A stretch of DNA of 14,660 nucleotides from DATDYA01 sp035289165 (GCA_035289165.1 DATDYA010000029.1:1-14660), one strand, 5' to 3'. Shown: positions 1 through 5,499, counted from the first letter of the stretch. Notes: a model not told the origin generated them from the letters alone. Translations and numbers: made by a program.

Positions 1-123
1 TCTTTAGATGGCTACTTTAACCGGCTGAAAGGTTTACTGAATGTCCACCGGGGATTAAGTCCTAAAAGACGGTACCGAATGATTGTGGAAATATTTAAGG
101 GGAAGGGTGATTCTAGGTCCTAA
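1..123 (+). CDS. C-terminal end of a probable DDE transposase (partial)
   Basis: An open frame enters from the left edge and stops at TAA 121-123, giving 40 residues. It reads SLDGYFNRLKGLLNVHRGLS and continues with a basic stretch (PKRRYRMI). A 'GYF..LK..L..HRGLS' block near the C-terminus resembles the tail of DDE-type insertion-sequence transposases, in the helix after the last catalytic acid. The catalytic residues lie outside the window, so family and integrity cannot be judged. A perfect palindrome lies 80 bases downstream and could belong to the element's end. The assignment rests on general resemblance of a short tail. Confidence 0.45.
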   Translation, partial: SLDGYFNRLKGLLNVHRGLSPKRRYRMIVEIFKGKGDSRS

Positions 124-202
124 TATTTTCTATTTAACCTATTAAAACTAATATTGTAAGCCGGCGAGCACGAGGCATATGGGTGTGTTTTAGTTTTTAA
201 AA

Positions 203-236
203 TAAGTTATTCGCCCCAAATGAAGCGAATAACTTA
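203..236. repeat. 12-bp perfect palindromic hairpin
   Basis: TAAGTTATTCGC (203-214) and its exact complement (225-236) flank a 10-base loop. On the minus strand the stem is followed by a T-rich run, on the plus strand by C-rich sequence. It could be a minus-strand terminator or part of the end of the preceding insertion element. The stretch 124-290 around it has no credible gene. Confidence 0.6.
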
Positions 237-288
237 CCCCTCCCTGCGCATCATTATAGCACAGCGGGGTGAACTATAAAAATTTGCT

Positions 289-323
289 TGTGGATAACTT
301 TTTAATTAGAGCATTGTGGACAA
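289..323 (-). promoter_or_regulatory. Two DnaA-box-like sites
   Basis: The complement of 289-297 is TTATCCACA, the consensus DnaA box. The complement of 315-323 is TTGTCCACA, a one-mismatch box in the same orientation 26 bases away. They sit in AT-rich DNA just upstream of the extended -10 at 340-347. No dnaA, dnaN or rpmH gene is present, so regulation of the downstream promoter is at least as likely as an origin. Function is inferred from the motif only. Confidence 0.4.
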
Positions 324-339
324 CAAGTTTGACTTTTCT

Positions 340-347
340 GGTATATT
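340..347 (+). promoter_or_regulatory. Extended -10 promoter of the small RNA
   Basis: TGGTATATT matches the extended -10 form (TG-N-TATAAT) and has no good -35 at 17 bases. The same TGG-TAtAAT form is used by the permease and DMT-transporter promoters in this window. The predicted start is about 354, at the base of the RNA described next. Confidence 0.5.
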
Positions 348-353
348 ATGTTA

Positions 354-434
354 CTCTCTAAACAGAGTGACAATCTGTGTGCGACGTTAAAAGCGCTCAG
401 AATCTCAGAGCTCCCTTCGGGGAGTTTCTTTTTT
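354..434 (+). ncRNA. Candidate terminator-ended small RNA complementary to the tRNA-like unit
   Basis: The sequence between an extended -10 promoter and a strong intrinsic terminator is about 80 nt and has no convincing reading frame. It contains a hairpin at 362-378 (ACAGA, loop GTGACAA, TCTGT). Read on the minus strand, that hairpin is exactly a tRNA-Asp anticodon arm with a 7-base loop TTGTCAC. Bases 364-398 can pair with 488-523 inside the downstream tRNA-like sequence. Pairing uses mostly Watson-Crick pairs plus several G-U pairs, one bulge and three mismatches. It could be an antisense RNA, an attenuated leader of the tRNA-like unit, or an inverted tRNA remnant. Confidence 0.5.
408..434 (+). 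terminator. Intrinsic terminator of the small RNA
   Basis: CTCCC (411-415), tetraloop TTCG and GGGAG (420-424) form a stem extended by A-T and G-U pairs, followed within four bases by six T (429-434). Confidence 0.75.
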
Positions 435-482
435 ATTTAATAAATTTGTGTTACACTTATTCCGCTGTTGCCGACAGGAGAA

Positions 483-554
483 GGGCCGAGCGCAACTGGT
501 GTTGCATGCAGAATTGTCACTCTAGCATCTGGGGTTCAATTCCCCCTCGGTCCA
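483..554 (+). tRNA. Non-canonical tRNA-Asp(GUC)-like sequence
   Basis: Acceptor strands GGGCCGA (483-489) and TCGGTCC (547-553) pair over seven positions with one G-U; the discriminator is A554 and CCA is not encoded. The T arm is clear: GGGG-TTCAATT-CCCC (531-545). TTGTCAC (514-520) is a typical Asp anticodon loop with GTC at 516-518. Several parts are abnormal. The bases between acceptor and D arm are shortened, the D loop is small, and the anticodon stem works only as TGC-AGA against TCT-A-GCA with a bulge and an 8-base loop. The T-stem base pair 530/546 is also lost. It may be a degenerate or pseudo-tRNA, or an unusual functional one. A terminator follows directly, arguing that it is transcribed. 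Confidence 0.5.
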
Positions 555-560
555 CAGCCT

Positions 561-598
561 AACACTCACCTGCTCACTACAGTGTGAGTGTTTTGTTT
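561..598 (+). terminator. Intrinsic terminator after the tRNA-like unit
   Basis: AACACTCAC (561-569) pairs perfectly with GTGAGTGTT (584-592), followed by TTTTGTTT. It lies seven bases after the tRNA-like 3' end. The opposite strand lacks a T-run, so it serves the plus strand. Confidence 0.7.
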
Positions 599-1787
599 AC
601 TGCGCAATCTTCCAAACACTGTGCACAGTGATCCAAACAAAAACCAGAATGATTGGAATGGACATGAGCGAGGCGTACTTCACACCATAACGCCTGGCGT
701 CCAAATCCCCCAACTTTTTCGCCCGCCAGTAGATCAAAACCATGAGGACTGCCTCGACCCCGATAAACAACCCACCGACGGTGTCAAGAATAGCAACAAA
801 ACTTCGGAAGCCCGCCACAAACAAAGCCAGGGGTGCCCCAATAACAAACATGGTCGAAAGAAATGGTGAAATCTTATGATCCCAGATCAAAGTCTGGCGA
901 AGGGCCGTGCCCAATCCAAGAAAACCCGTACCCATAGCAAAAATCGCAAACAGATTAGCAAAAAACAAAATACCTTTGCCATAGGTTTGACCTAACCCCA
1001 ATGTTGCAATACCGGTCGTACCGGTACCAGACACGCCAACCACTGCCAAAGCAAAAAGCATGTATACTACGATCGGGATCAAAGTGCCCAGTAAAAGCGC
1101 CTTTCGAAAATGTTTCTGGCTACCTGGTAAAAGGGCATGCACTTCAGCCACCGCTGGCGAAGCATGCAGGGCAAAGAGAATCACACCATACGGCAAAAAT
1201 ATTTTAGCGTAATCGTGATAAAACAAATTCTCAGCTTGAAAATCTCGGAGGAGATAAAAAGATAAACCAACAATAATCGCAATAACAAGAGAAGCAAATA
1301 TTTTATCCACCTTTTTTACTGCATCCAAGCCGCGCCAGACAAAAAAACTACCAACCGTCCAAAACAAAACACTCCACCAGGCCGGGTTGCCACCAAACAA
1401 AGCCGCGAGTGTTTGTCCTTCGCCAACGACATAGGCGAGAAGAGCGCCCGTCGCGCTAAGAATGGTTGTTACGGATAAAAGTTCCTTGGCCCAGGTGCCA
1501 AGATATTTTCCGGCAAATCCCGGGGTCTGCAAACTTTTCTTGGTACGGACCGCCACCTCACCCACCATTAAATTCAATGACAGCATTACAATACCCAAAA
1601 CCACAATGTATGCTAGACCAATCAATAACCCAACCTGACTGACTACGTACGGTATACCCAAAACACCCGCACCGATCGTCATGCCGGTAATCATAAAGAC
1701 CGCCTCGGCCATGGTGGCCTGTGGCTTGTACACGCCCTGGTGCATTTTCATTGGTCGATCGCTAACACGATGACGGAGGAAGAGCAT
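597..1787 (-). CDS. Aromatic/neutral amino-acid permease (HAAAP/AAAP-like)
   Basis: A polytopic membrane protein of about 396 residues with roughly 11 hydrophobic segments. The first segment carries GMTIGAGVLGIPYV, the 'G..IGAG.L.lP' unwound-helix signature of APC-superfamily amino-acid transporters of the HAAAP (TyrP/Mtr) and AAAP type. The role is probably ion-coupled uptake of an amino acid; the substrate cannot be read. The frame extends to a TTG at 1820, but an extended -10 box (1809-1817) lies inside that extension. The ATG at 1787, about 15 bases after the predicted start of transcription, is therefore preferred; ATGs at 1751 and 1745 are alternatives. No Shine-Dalgarno is visible. The gene is monocistronic, downstream of tRNA-Val and separated from it by a terminator. 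Confidence 0.85.
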   Translation of the reverse strand: MLFLRHRVSDRPMKMHQGVYKPQATMAEAVFMITGMTIGAGVLGIPYVVSQVGLLIGLAYIVVLGIVMLSLNLMVGEVAVRTKKSLQTPGFAGKYLGTWAKELLSVTTILSATGALLAYVVGEGQTLAALFGGNPAWWSVLFWTVGSFFVWRGLDAVKKVDKIFASLVIAIIVGLSFYLLRDFQAENLFYHDYAKIFLPYGVILFALHASPAVAEVHALLPGSQKHFRKALLLGTLIPIVVYMLFALAVVGVSGTGTTGIATLGLGQTYGKGILFFANLFAIFAMGTGFLGLGTALRQTLIWDHKISPFLSTMFVIGAPLALFVAGFRSFVAILDTVGGLFIGVEAVLMVLIYWRAKKLGDLDARRYGVKYASLMSIPIILVFVWITVHSVWKIAQ

Positions 1788-1808
1788 AAAAAACAATTTG
1801 TTGTGATT

Positions 1809-1817
1809 ATTATACCA
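1809..1817 (-). promoter_or_regulatory. Extended -10 promoter of the permease
   Basis: On the minus strand TGG-TATAAT (1817-1809) matches the extended -10 consensus; the -35 is weak (TTCTTT). The predicted start near 1802 leaves a leader of about 15 bases to the ATG at 1787. Confidence 0.65.
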
Positions 1818-1846
1818 CAAACAGAGAGAACAAAGAAGATAAACAA

Positions 1847-1872
1847 AATACGAACATTTTGATGTCCGTATT
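1847..1872 (-). terminator. Intrinsic terminator of tRNA-Val
   Basis: On the minus strand AATACGGACAT pairs with ATGTTCGTATT over 11 positions (one G-U) around a 4-base loop, followed by TTGTTT. It lies seven bases after the tRNA 3' end. Confidence 0.75.
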
Positions 1873-1879
1873 ACTTACG

Positions 1880-1953
1880 TGCACGCCAAGGGATTCGAAC
1901 CCCTGACCCTCTCGGTGTAAACGAGATGCTCTAACCAACTGAGCTAGGCGTGC
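1880..1953 (-). tRNA. tRNA-Val (anticodon UAC)
   Basis: A full cloverleaf is readable on the minus strand. The acceptor GCACGCC pairs with GGCGTGC, the D arm is GCTC-AGTTGGTTA-GAGC, the anticodon stem is TCTCG/CGAGA, and the T arm is AGGGG-TTCGAAT-CCCTT. The loop TTTACAC places TAC at positions 34-36, so it decodes valine GUA (and GUN through U34 wobble). The discriminator is A; CCA is not encoded and must be added. A consensus promoter lies upstream and a terminator downstream. Its U34 makes it one of the tRNAs with a modifiable wobble uridine. Confidence 0.95.
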
Positions 1954-1967
1954 GGTAAAGTGGTATA

Positions 1968-1996
1968 AGTATAAATAAATGTTGTTAAAATGTCAA
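1968..1996 (-). promoter_or_regulatory. Sigma-70 type promoter of tRNA-Val
   Basis: On the minus strand TTGACA (1996-1991), a 17-base spacer and TATACT (1973-1968) form a near-consensus promoter just upstream of the tRNA. Confidence 0.85.
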
Positions 1997-2005
1997 GCCG
2001 AAAGG

Positions 2006-2986
2006 CTACTCTTTCCGCAAAGTTTTAACCAACTCGCTAAACTCTTTGGCACCTTTCTCTTCCAACCACACCCACCATTCAGCTCCCCACAGATAGGCTC
2101 TCTTCATACCCAAACGAGCGGTAAAATCCAGATTTTTATTTAACTGCTTAACGCTCATTGATTTATACTGCTCCTCTAAAGGCATCCCGACGAGAGGGGT
2201 GTTGGGTATCCAGGGCTCGGCCTGAAGCTCCATAACATAAGACTCGCTGGCTGAGCGACCATTCAAAAGAAAACGCAAATGAAAATATGTTGGTGGTAGC
2301 CAGTTGTAAGTAGTGTAGCCTAACCATTTACTCCACACCACCCGGTAAATAGTGGTACCAAAAAGATTACCCACTTTAGCGGTTTTACGCCAGGTACTTA
2401 GTTCACCGCTATCGGTTATGATGATAGGTCGAACGGGATCCAGATTTTTTACAATCGTTATTTCTTCTTGTAAATTTTCGCTAGTGATATTTTCGCATTT
2501 ATGTCCAAATGGTAAAAATGGTTCATTTTCTACTTGCCAGTACTCAATAACCTGGCTATCCTTATATCTTTTCACAACGGTTTGCAAATAGTTCTTGAGT
2601 CGCGCTCGGTAGGCCGCCTCTTCTAGCCCCCTCGCCCACTCCGGCACATGGCACTCGGGCCAGCGAGGAGTTTTTTGCCCCAAAGCTAAGACCACTTTAG
2701 CCTGACGTTTTTCCGCTTCTTTTATGAGCCAATCTAATTCCGCAAAATTAAATTTGTCTTTTTCCGCTTCGACCTCACTCCAGTGGGCAGACAAACGTAA
2801 ATAACGAAAACCCCATTCATCTAAAATCTTAGTGTAGGTTTTTTGCCAATCCAAACCTAGATAACCGGCAAATTCTCGGTCAAAAGATACACCATAAATT
2901 ACATTGGTCTTCTTGTACGGCCAGAAAAAAAACAACCCGGCCAAGACGGCTAGAATGAGTAAGATAATTAAAGACATTTTACGCAT
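2006..2986 (-). CDS. Membrane-anchored glycoside hydrolase-like TIM-barrel protein
   Basis: A protein of 326 residues. Residues 1-22 form an N-terminal hydrophobic helix with a basic start (MRKM), probably a signal anchor placing the rest outside the membrane. The body looks like a clan GH-A (beta/alpha)8 hydrolase. Residues 59-70 (GFRYLRLSAHWS) resemble the early barrel strand of GH5/GH39/GH42-like enzymes. WQVENEPF places the general acid/base at Glu155, and MELQAEPW near 252-259 offers Glu253 or Glu257 as nucleophile. The length fits a bare catalytic domain. The substrate is unknown; a role in cell-surface polysaccharide turnover is inference. A small AGCC-TTTC-GGCT hairpin overlaps the stop codon. 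No Shine-Dalgarno is seen. Confidence 0.7.
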   Translation of the reverse strand: MRKMSLIILLILAVLAGLFFFWPYKKTNVIYGVSFDREFAGYLGLDWQKTYTKILDEWGFRYLRLSAHWSEVEAEKDKFNFAELDWLIKEAEKRQAKVVLALGQKTPRWPECHVPEWARGLEEAAYRARLKNYLQTVVKRYKDSQVIEYWQVENEPFLPFGHKCENITSENLQEEITIVKNLDPVRPIIITDSGELSTWRKTAKVGNLFGTTIYRVVWSKWLGYTTYNWLPPTYFHLRFLLNGRSASESYVMELQAEPWIPNTPLVGMPLEEQYKSMSVKQLNKNLDFTARLGMKRAYLWGAEWWVWLEEKGAKEFSELVKTLRKE

Positions 2987-3022
2987 GCGGAGATTTAAAA
3001 GTTCGAATATATTTTAACACAA

Positions 3023-3050
3023 AAACCTCCCGGGGTAAATCGGGAGGTTT
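3023..3050 (-). terminator. Intrinsic terminator after the coiled-coil gene (possibly bidirectional)
   Basis: AAACCTCCCG (3023-3032) and its exact complement (3041-3050) form a 10-bp stem with an 8-base loop. On the minus strand it is followed by a T-rich run. It lies directly downstream of the 3060-3698 gene. Confidence 0.75.
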
Positions 3051-3059
3051 ATTTTGATT

Positions 3060-3698
3060 TTAACCAGTTTTTTTCTCTGCCGAATCTCCTTTGTCGCTTA
3101 TTCTATCCATCTTTACCATTCTTCCAACTGGTTTATCCGATCCTGAACCTAACTTAAGGTCTACTTCTCCCGGCGATATTTCTTCTCTTGGCAACTCTTC
3201 AACCACCAATTCCGTTCTTGCTTCCAAAGAAAATTTATCCACTCTAGCCGCCAGGTCATCTAGCATTTTCCCAATATTCTTCCTGGCATCTTCGAGTACA
3301 CCCTCTGATCTCTCTCTGGCGCCTTGAACTTGTAATAGGCCCTGATTAAGATCCGATTCTATTTGCAATTCCGTGCCTCGATAATTTTCTATTTCTGTAC
3401 TAATTCTACTAATTTCTTTATTAATAGCTTGTTTCTCTGGATTGAGCGGAGCATCCTGTATTTTAGCAACCAACTGGCCTAATCTTCTTTCAGCCTTCAT
3501 AAAAAAGTGGACGCTTTCTTGTTCTTCTGGTGTCATAGGTCTCCTCGCCCCAAATCTTTCTTTATTTCTTTCCTTTAGTTCTTCAATCGTGGGGCCACCT
3601 GGTGGTTTTTCTATTGGAACGGCCACGTTAGTTCTTTCGGTTCCGTCTCCCTTGCCTCTACCGCCAAATATTGACGCTAAACCTTCTCTAAATCCCAT
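3060..3698 (-). CDS. Hypothetical soluble coiled-coil protein with a structured leader
   Basis: A protein of 212 residues that I do not recognise. The N-terminus is Gly/Arg-rich (GLASIFGGRGKGDG) and followed by a Pro-rich linker. Residues about 57-160 are highly charged and helical with heptad-like spacing, suggesting a coiled coil. The last 50 residues are polar and probably disordered. It has no signal peptide or membrane segment and no catalytic motif. No ribosome binding site is visible before the ATG. The gene has a TTGACA promoter about 190 bases upstream and a long hairpin-rich leader, and it ends at a strong terminator. It is therefore a single-gene transcription unit whose expression may be controlled through the leader. 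Confidence 0.65.
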   Translation of the reverse strand: MGFREGLASIFGGRGKGDGTERTNVAVPIEKPPGGPTIEELKERNKERFGARRPMTPEEQESVHFFMKAERRLGQLVAKIQDAPLNPEKQAINKEISRISTEIENYRGTELQIESDLNQGLLQVQGARERSEGVLEDARKNIGKMLDDLAARVDKFSLEARTELVVEELPREEISPGEVDLKLGSGSDKPVGRMVKMDRISDKGDSAEKKTG

Positions 3699-3731
3699 AA
3701 TATTAATCTTAAATAAATAAATAAATTGTTT

Positions 3732-3835
3732 CGGGACGAGGCTGACTCTCGCCTGTCCCGGTTACGAAGCTCGCCCACCATGGTCAGTCTACCGTTGTCC
3801 ACGAGTCGATAGACAACGTGCCGCGCGACCAGGCT
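3732..3835 (-). promoter_or_regulatory. Structured leader element, copy 1
   Basis: It lies in the 5' leader of the coiled-coil gene and is read on the minus strand. In order it has AGCCTGG (complement of 3829-3835), a hairpin with a 7-bp stem CGTTGTC/GACAACG (3793-3818), TAGACTG (3785-3791), ACCATGGTGG (3775-3784), GCGAG (3770-3774) and GTAAC (3761-3765). The last part is a stem-loop CGGGAC-AGGC/GCCT-GTCCCG with a bulged base (3732-3760). TGGTC and GACCA close the first hairpin. The segment is GC-rich between AT-rich flanks. The same ordered motifs occur at 5261-5325. It could be a riboswitch-like RNA or a short coding relic: one frame is open from an ATT preceded by AGGAGGGG. Confidence 0.5.
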
Positions 3836-3888
3836 AATGCGTTTGTCCCCTCCTAGGGCTACGCAATTTTAAGGGCTTGCTTGTAAAT

Positions 3889-3917
3889 ATTTTGCACTGG
3901 TTAGATATTTTTGTCAA
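3889..3917 (-). promoter_or_regulatory. Promoter for the structured leader and coiled-coil gene
   Basis: On the minus strand TTGACA (3917-3912), a 17-base spacer and CAAAAT (3894-3889). The predicted start near 3880 gives a leader of about 180 bases to the ATG at 3698. Confidence 0.6.
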
Positions 3918-3931
3918 AATAGTTGTCCACT

Positions 3932-4849
3932 TTATACAAAGAGACTGAGCCCGATGCCAATTAAAACCACTGCCGCTATTTCCTGCCACAATTCCCCTCG
4001 TTCGTATTTTTCTTTAAACACTTTCGGAAAAAACCAACTTAAGAGCGCAACCAAAATAATAAGGAGCCCGTATTGAAAACCATTTAAAGCATTAACCACA
4101 GTGACGCTTCCCACGGCGATCGCGAATTGAACAGCTAACACCCCCAGTAAACCAAGAACCTTATCTACTGTAACCAAAGTTAAATTGCCCAAATTGTATT
4201 TATCTCGCCAGGGGATAAGTTTCCGGATAGAAAACCCTGGCCGGAGCCCCGCACGGACAGCGGGGATAAAAAGCATTAAAGCACCAAAAAAACCAATTGC
4301 CGCTCGGCTCCACACTAGGCCACTGTAAAACCCGAGACTATCATATAAATATTTAGAAGCGAGATGAGAGACCGCAAAAAAGAAACTCGCCAGAATCGCG
4401 AATCCGGCACCGCGACTTAAAGAGTGATGCTTACGAACTGGTTGAAAAGAGATTAAAAGCGAACCGAGAACTAGCAAAAAGACACCGAGGAGCACAATAG
4501 TGCTAAGTTGCTCATTTAAAAAAATCCGACTTAAGAGCAAAACAAACAACGGAGTCACGCCACCGATTAATGGCCCGACATGGCTAATCTCGCTCTCTCG
4601 GAAAGCAATGTACATGGTCCAAAGAGCCAGAAGAAAAGTTAAACCAGATAAGGTAATGATGATATATGACAAAATACCAGGCGGAAAAATAACACCAAAG
4701 GGTAATAATAAAAATAGCGGTAATAAAAATATTGTCGAATAAAAAGTAAACATCACGGGTTTAATCGTGGTTTTACTAACGATAAATTTATCCAAGATGG
4801 CGACTATGGCGAGTAGTCCATAGCCTAAGAGCGAAAAGAGTAACCACAT
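3932..4849 (-). CDS. DMT superfamily (EamA-like) transporter
   Basis: A membrane protein of 305 residues with about ten hydrophobic helices in two five-helix halves, as in EamA transporters of the drug/metabolite superfamily. The first half ends in LNEQLSTIVLLGVFLLVLGSL, a typical 'E.l....l.G..Li..G' helix. The end of the second half (ELWQEIAAVVLIGIGLSLFV) is its counterpart. It probably exports or exchanges a small metabolite; the substrate is unreadable. The open frame reaches 4942, but its first 31 residues are Cys/Pro-rich and overlap a terminator and the -10 box. The ATG at 4849, four or five bases after the predicted transcript start, is therefore chosen. This implies an almost leaderless mRNA. 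Confidence 0.8.
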   Translation of the reverse strand: MWLLFSLLGYGLLAIVAILDKFIVSKTTIKPVMFTFYSTIFLLPLFLLLPFGVIFPPGILSYIIITLSGLTFLLALWTMYIAFRESEISHVGPLIGGVTPLFVLLLSRIFLNEQLSTIVLLGVFLLVLGSLLISFQPVRKHHSLSRGAGFAILASFFFAVSHLASKYLYDSLGFYSGLVWSRAAIGFFGALMLFIPAVRAGLRPGFSIRKLIPWRDKYNLGNLTLVTVDKVLGLLGVLAVQFAIAVGSVTVVNALNGFQYGLLIILVALLSWFFPKVFKEKYERGELWQEIAAVVLIGIGLSLFV

Positions 4850-4859
4850 ACATAAGAAT

Positions 4860-4868
4860 ATTTTACCA
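4860..4868 (-). promoter_or_regulatory. Extended -10 promoter of the DMT transporter
   Basis: On the minus strand TGG-TAAAAT (4868-4860) matches the extended -10 form. It abuts the T-run of the preceding terminator, so one transcript ends where the next begins. Confidence 0.55.
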
Positions 4869-4869
4869 C

Positions 4870-4900
4870 AAAAAAACAACCCTGGACAGTTTGGGTTGTT
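4870..4900 (-). terminator. Intrinsic terminator of the GC-rich minus-strand unit
   Basis: On the minus strand AACAACCC (4900-4893), a 10-base loop and GGGTTGTT (4882-4875) form an 8-bp stem, followed by a run of seven T (4876-4870, partly shared with the stem). Confidence 0.75.
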
Positions 4901-4906
4901 TGGAGA

Positions 4907-4954
4907 ACCCCCTCGCCAGAATGTATTTAACCCAATACACACTAACGAGGGGGT
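4907..4954. repeat. Long nested inverted repeat at the edge of the GC-rich island
   Basis: ACCCCCTCG (4907-4915) pairs exactly with CGAGGGGGT (4946-4954). Inside it GTATT (4923-4927) pairs with AATAC (4934-4938). It marks the left border of the GC-rich island and lies between the high-GC ORF and its terminator. It could be a 3' RNA-stabilising structure or the end of an inserted segment. Confidence 0.55.
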
Positions 4955-5026
4955 AGCGCAACCGAAGGAGATACGTAGAGAAAGAGCGGCGGTGCCCCCA
5001 GAGCTCCCCTCAGGCCATGAGGCGGC

Positions 5027-5200
5027 CTAGAAGGGAGACCCCCACCCCGTCGCCTTCCTTCTCCGGGAAAGGCGCGGGGGAACCCGATAGCCGGGAGGCG
5101 GTGCGGTCTGCACCGGGGCCGGCTGGTTCGGGTAGGGGGTGGTCACGACCGGGGGCATCGTTGCCCCCGCGAAGGCGGGCTGCGTCGGCTGGTCGGCCAT
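5027..5200 (-). CDS. Candidate short Pro/Gln-rich protein with foreign-looking high-GC codon use
   Basis: An ATG at 5200 opens a 57-codon frame ending at TAG 5029-5027. It starts MADQPTQPAFAGATMPP and continues rich in Pro, Gln, Thr and Tyr to about residue 40; the last 15 residues turn Arg-rich. AGGAG (complement of 5211-5215) lies about 11 bases before the ATG, one of few good Shine-Dalgarno sites here. Third codon positions of the first 40 codons are almost all G or C, unlike neighbouring genes. In the -1 frame near residue 40 the sequence continues plausibly (APFPEKEGDGVGVSLLGRLMA) to a TGA at 5010-5012, suggesting a frameshift. The structured leader copy 2 lies upstream and a terminator downstream. 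Long open frames arise easily in GC-rich DNA, so coding is not certain. Confidence 0.4.
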   Translation of the reverse strand: MADQPTQPAFAGATMPPVVTTPYPNQPAPVQTAPPPGYRVPPRLSRRRKATGWGSPF

Positions 5201-5259
5201 CGGCAGACCCTCTCCTCGCGGTTCTTACGAACCGCATGTCTCCCCGCTCGACGGGGAGA
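5045..5259. repeat. Dense array of GC-rich hairpins
   Basis: Successive near-perfect inverted repeats are visible. CCCCG-T-CGCCTT/AAGGCG-CGGGG spans 5045-5079. A nested ACCCG/CGGGT, AGCCGG/CCGGCT, CGGTGC/GCACCG set spans 5082-5133. GGGGGCA/TGCCCCC (5151-5168), GCGGTTC/GAACCGC (5218-5235) and TCTCCCCG/CGGGGAGA (5239-5259) follow. Almost every base falls in or near a stem. This could be a large structured RNA, a REP-like cluster, or folding within a transferred high-GC gene. The GC content is far above the flanks. Confidence 0.55.
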
Positions 5260-5260
5260 T

Positions 5261-5334
5261 GTTATCTCGCCCAGAACCACCTTGGTCCGGGCGGGCAGTC
5301 TAGAGATAAACATTATCTCCAGGCTGCCCACCCG
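5261..5334 (-). promoter_or_regulatory. Structured leader element, copy 2
   Basis: Read on the minus strand it holds AGCCTGG (complement of 5319-5325), a hairpin loop, TAGACTG (5296-5302), ACCAAGGTGG (5277-5286), GGGCGAG (5266-5272) and ATAAC (5261-5265), then the TCTCCCCG hairpin. The first part is a 22-nt inverted repeat (5288-5309 and 5313-5334) with only three non-identical positions and a 3-base loop. On the minus strand two of those three become G-U pairs, against one on the plus strand, which favours minus-strand RNA. It lies upstream of the 5027-5200 ORF and matches copy 1 at 3732-3835 in motif order. Confidence 0.5.
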
Positions 5335-5479
5335 AACATCAAGCTGGTTTACTTCAATTACGCTGCAAATTATTTTGGCTTATGAGGCCAATGGCACTCG
5401 CAAATATTATTACGGCTACCATTTGCCTCACAAACCAATTGTAAAGAACAAACTATTTTTTCCACTTCACAAAAGAAAA
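5335..5479. other. Intergenic stretch without a supported gene
   Basis: AT-richer DNA right of the GC-rich island. A weak minus-strand promoter for the leader is possible (TTGTGA ... TAATAT around 5395-5430). The plus-strand open frame through 5282-5560 has no start signal, no recognisable product, and partly derives from the inverted repeat, so it is not annotated. Confidence 0.3.
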
Positions 5480-5499
5480 ACTCCGCTTTTACACGGAGT
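5480..5499 (-). terminator. Intrinsic terminator of the small minus-strand gene
   Basis: On the minus strand ACTCCG (5499-5494), an 8-base loop and CGGAGT (5485-5480) are followed by TTTTTCTTTT. Confidence 0.65.

Noticed and set aside
354..434. T-box riboswitch for aspartyl regulation (GAC codon in a loop, terminator follows)
   Set aside because: Too short, no T-box UGGN antiterminator sequence, no stem I motifs and no aminoacyl or transport gene directly downstream on that strand.
377..562. 61-codon plus-strand frame over the small RNA and tRNA-like unit
   Set aside because: It spans an intrinsic terminator and the tRNA-like sequence and has no protein-like character.
3732..3835. Integron attC-like site
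   Set aside because: Hairpins and GTTA are present, but no paired RYYYAAC/GTTRRRY boxes, no integrase and no gene-cassette layout.
4850..4942. N-terminal extension of the DMT transporter to 4942
   Set aside because: It would run across a terminator and the extended -10 box; the ATG at 4849 begins the first membrane helix.
5045..5259. RNase P RNA or another known large RNA
   Set aside because: None of the conserved RNase P blocks such as GAGGAAAGTCC or ACAGAAA is present, and no rRNA or group II intron domain V motif is seen.
5017..5385. Plus-strand open frame of about 120 codons through the GC-rich island
   Set aside because: Arg/Pro/Gly/Ser-rich composition typical of an accidental frame in GC-rich DNA; the minus-strand signals are better.
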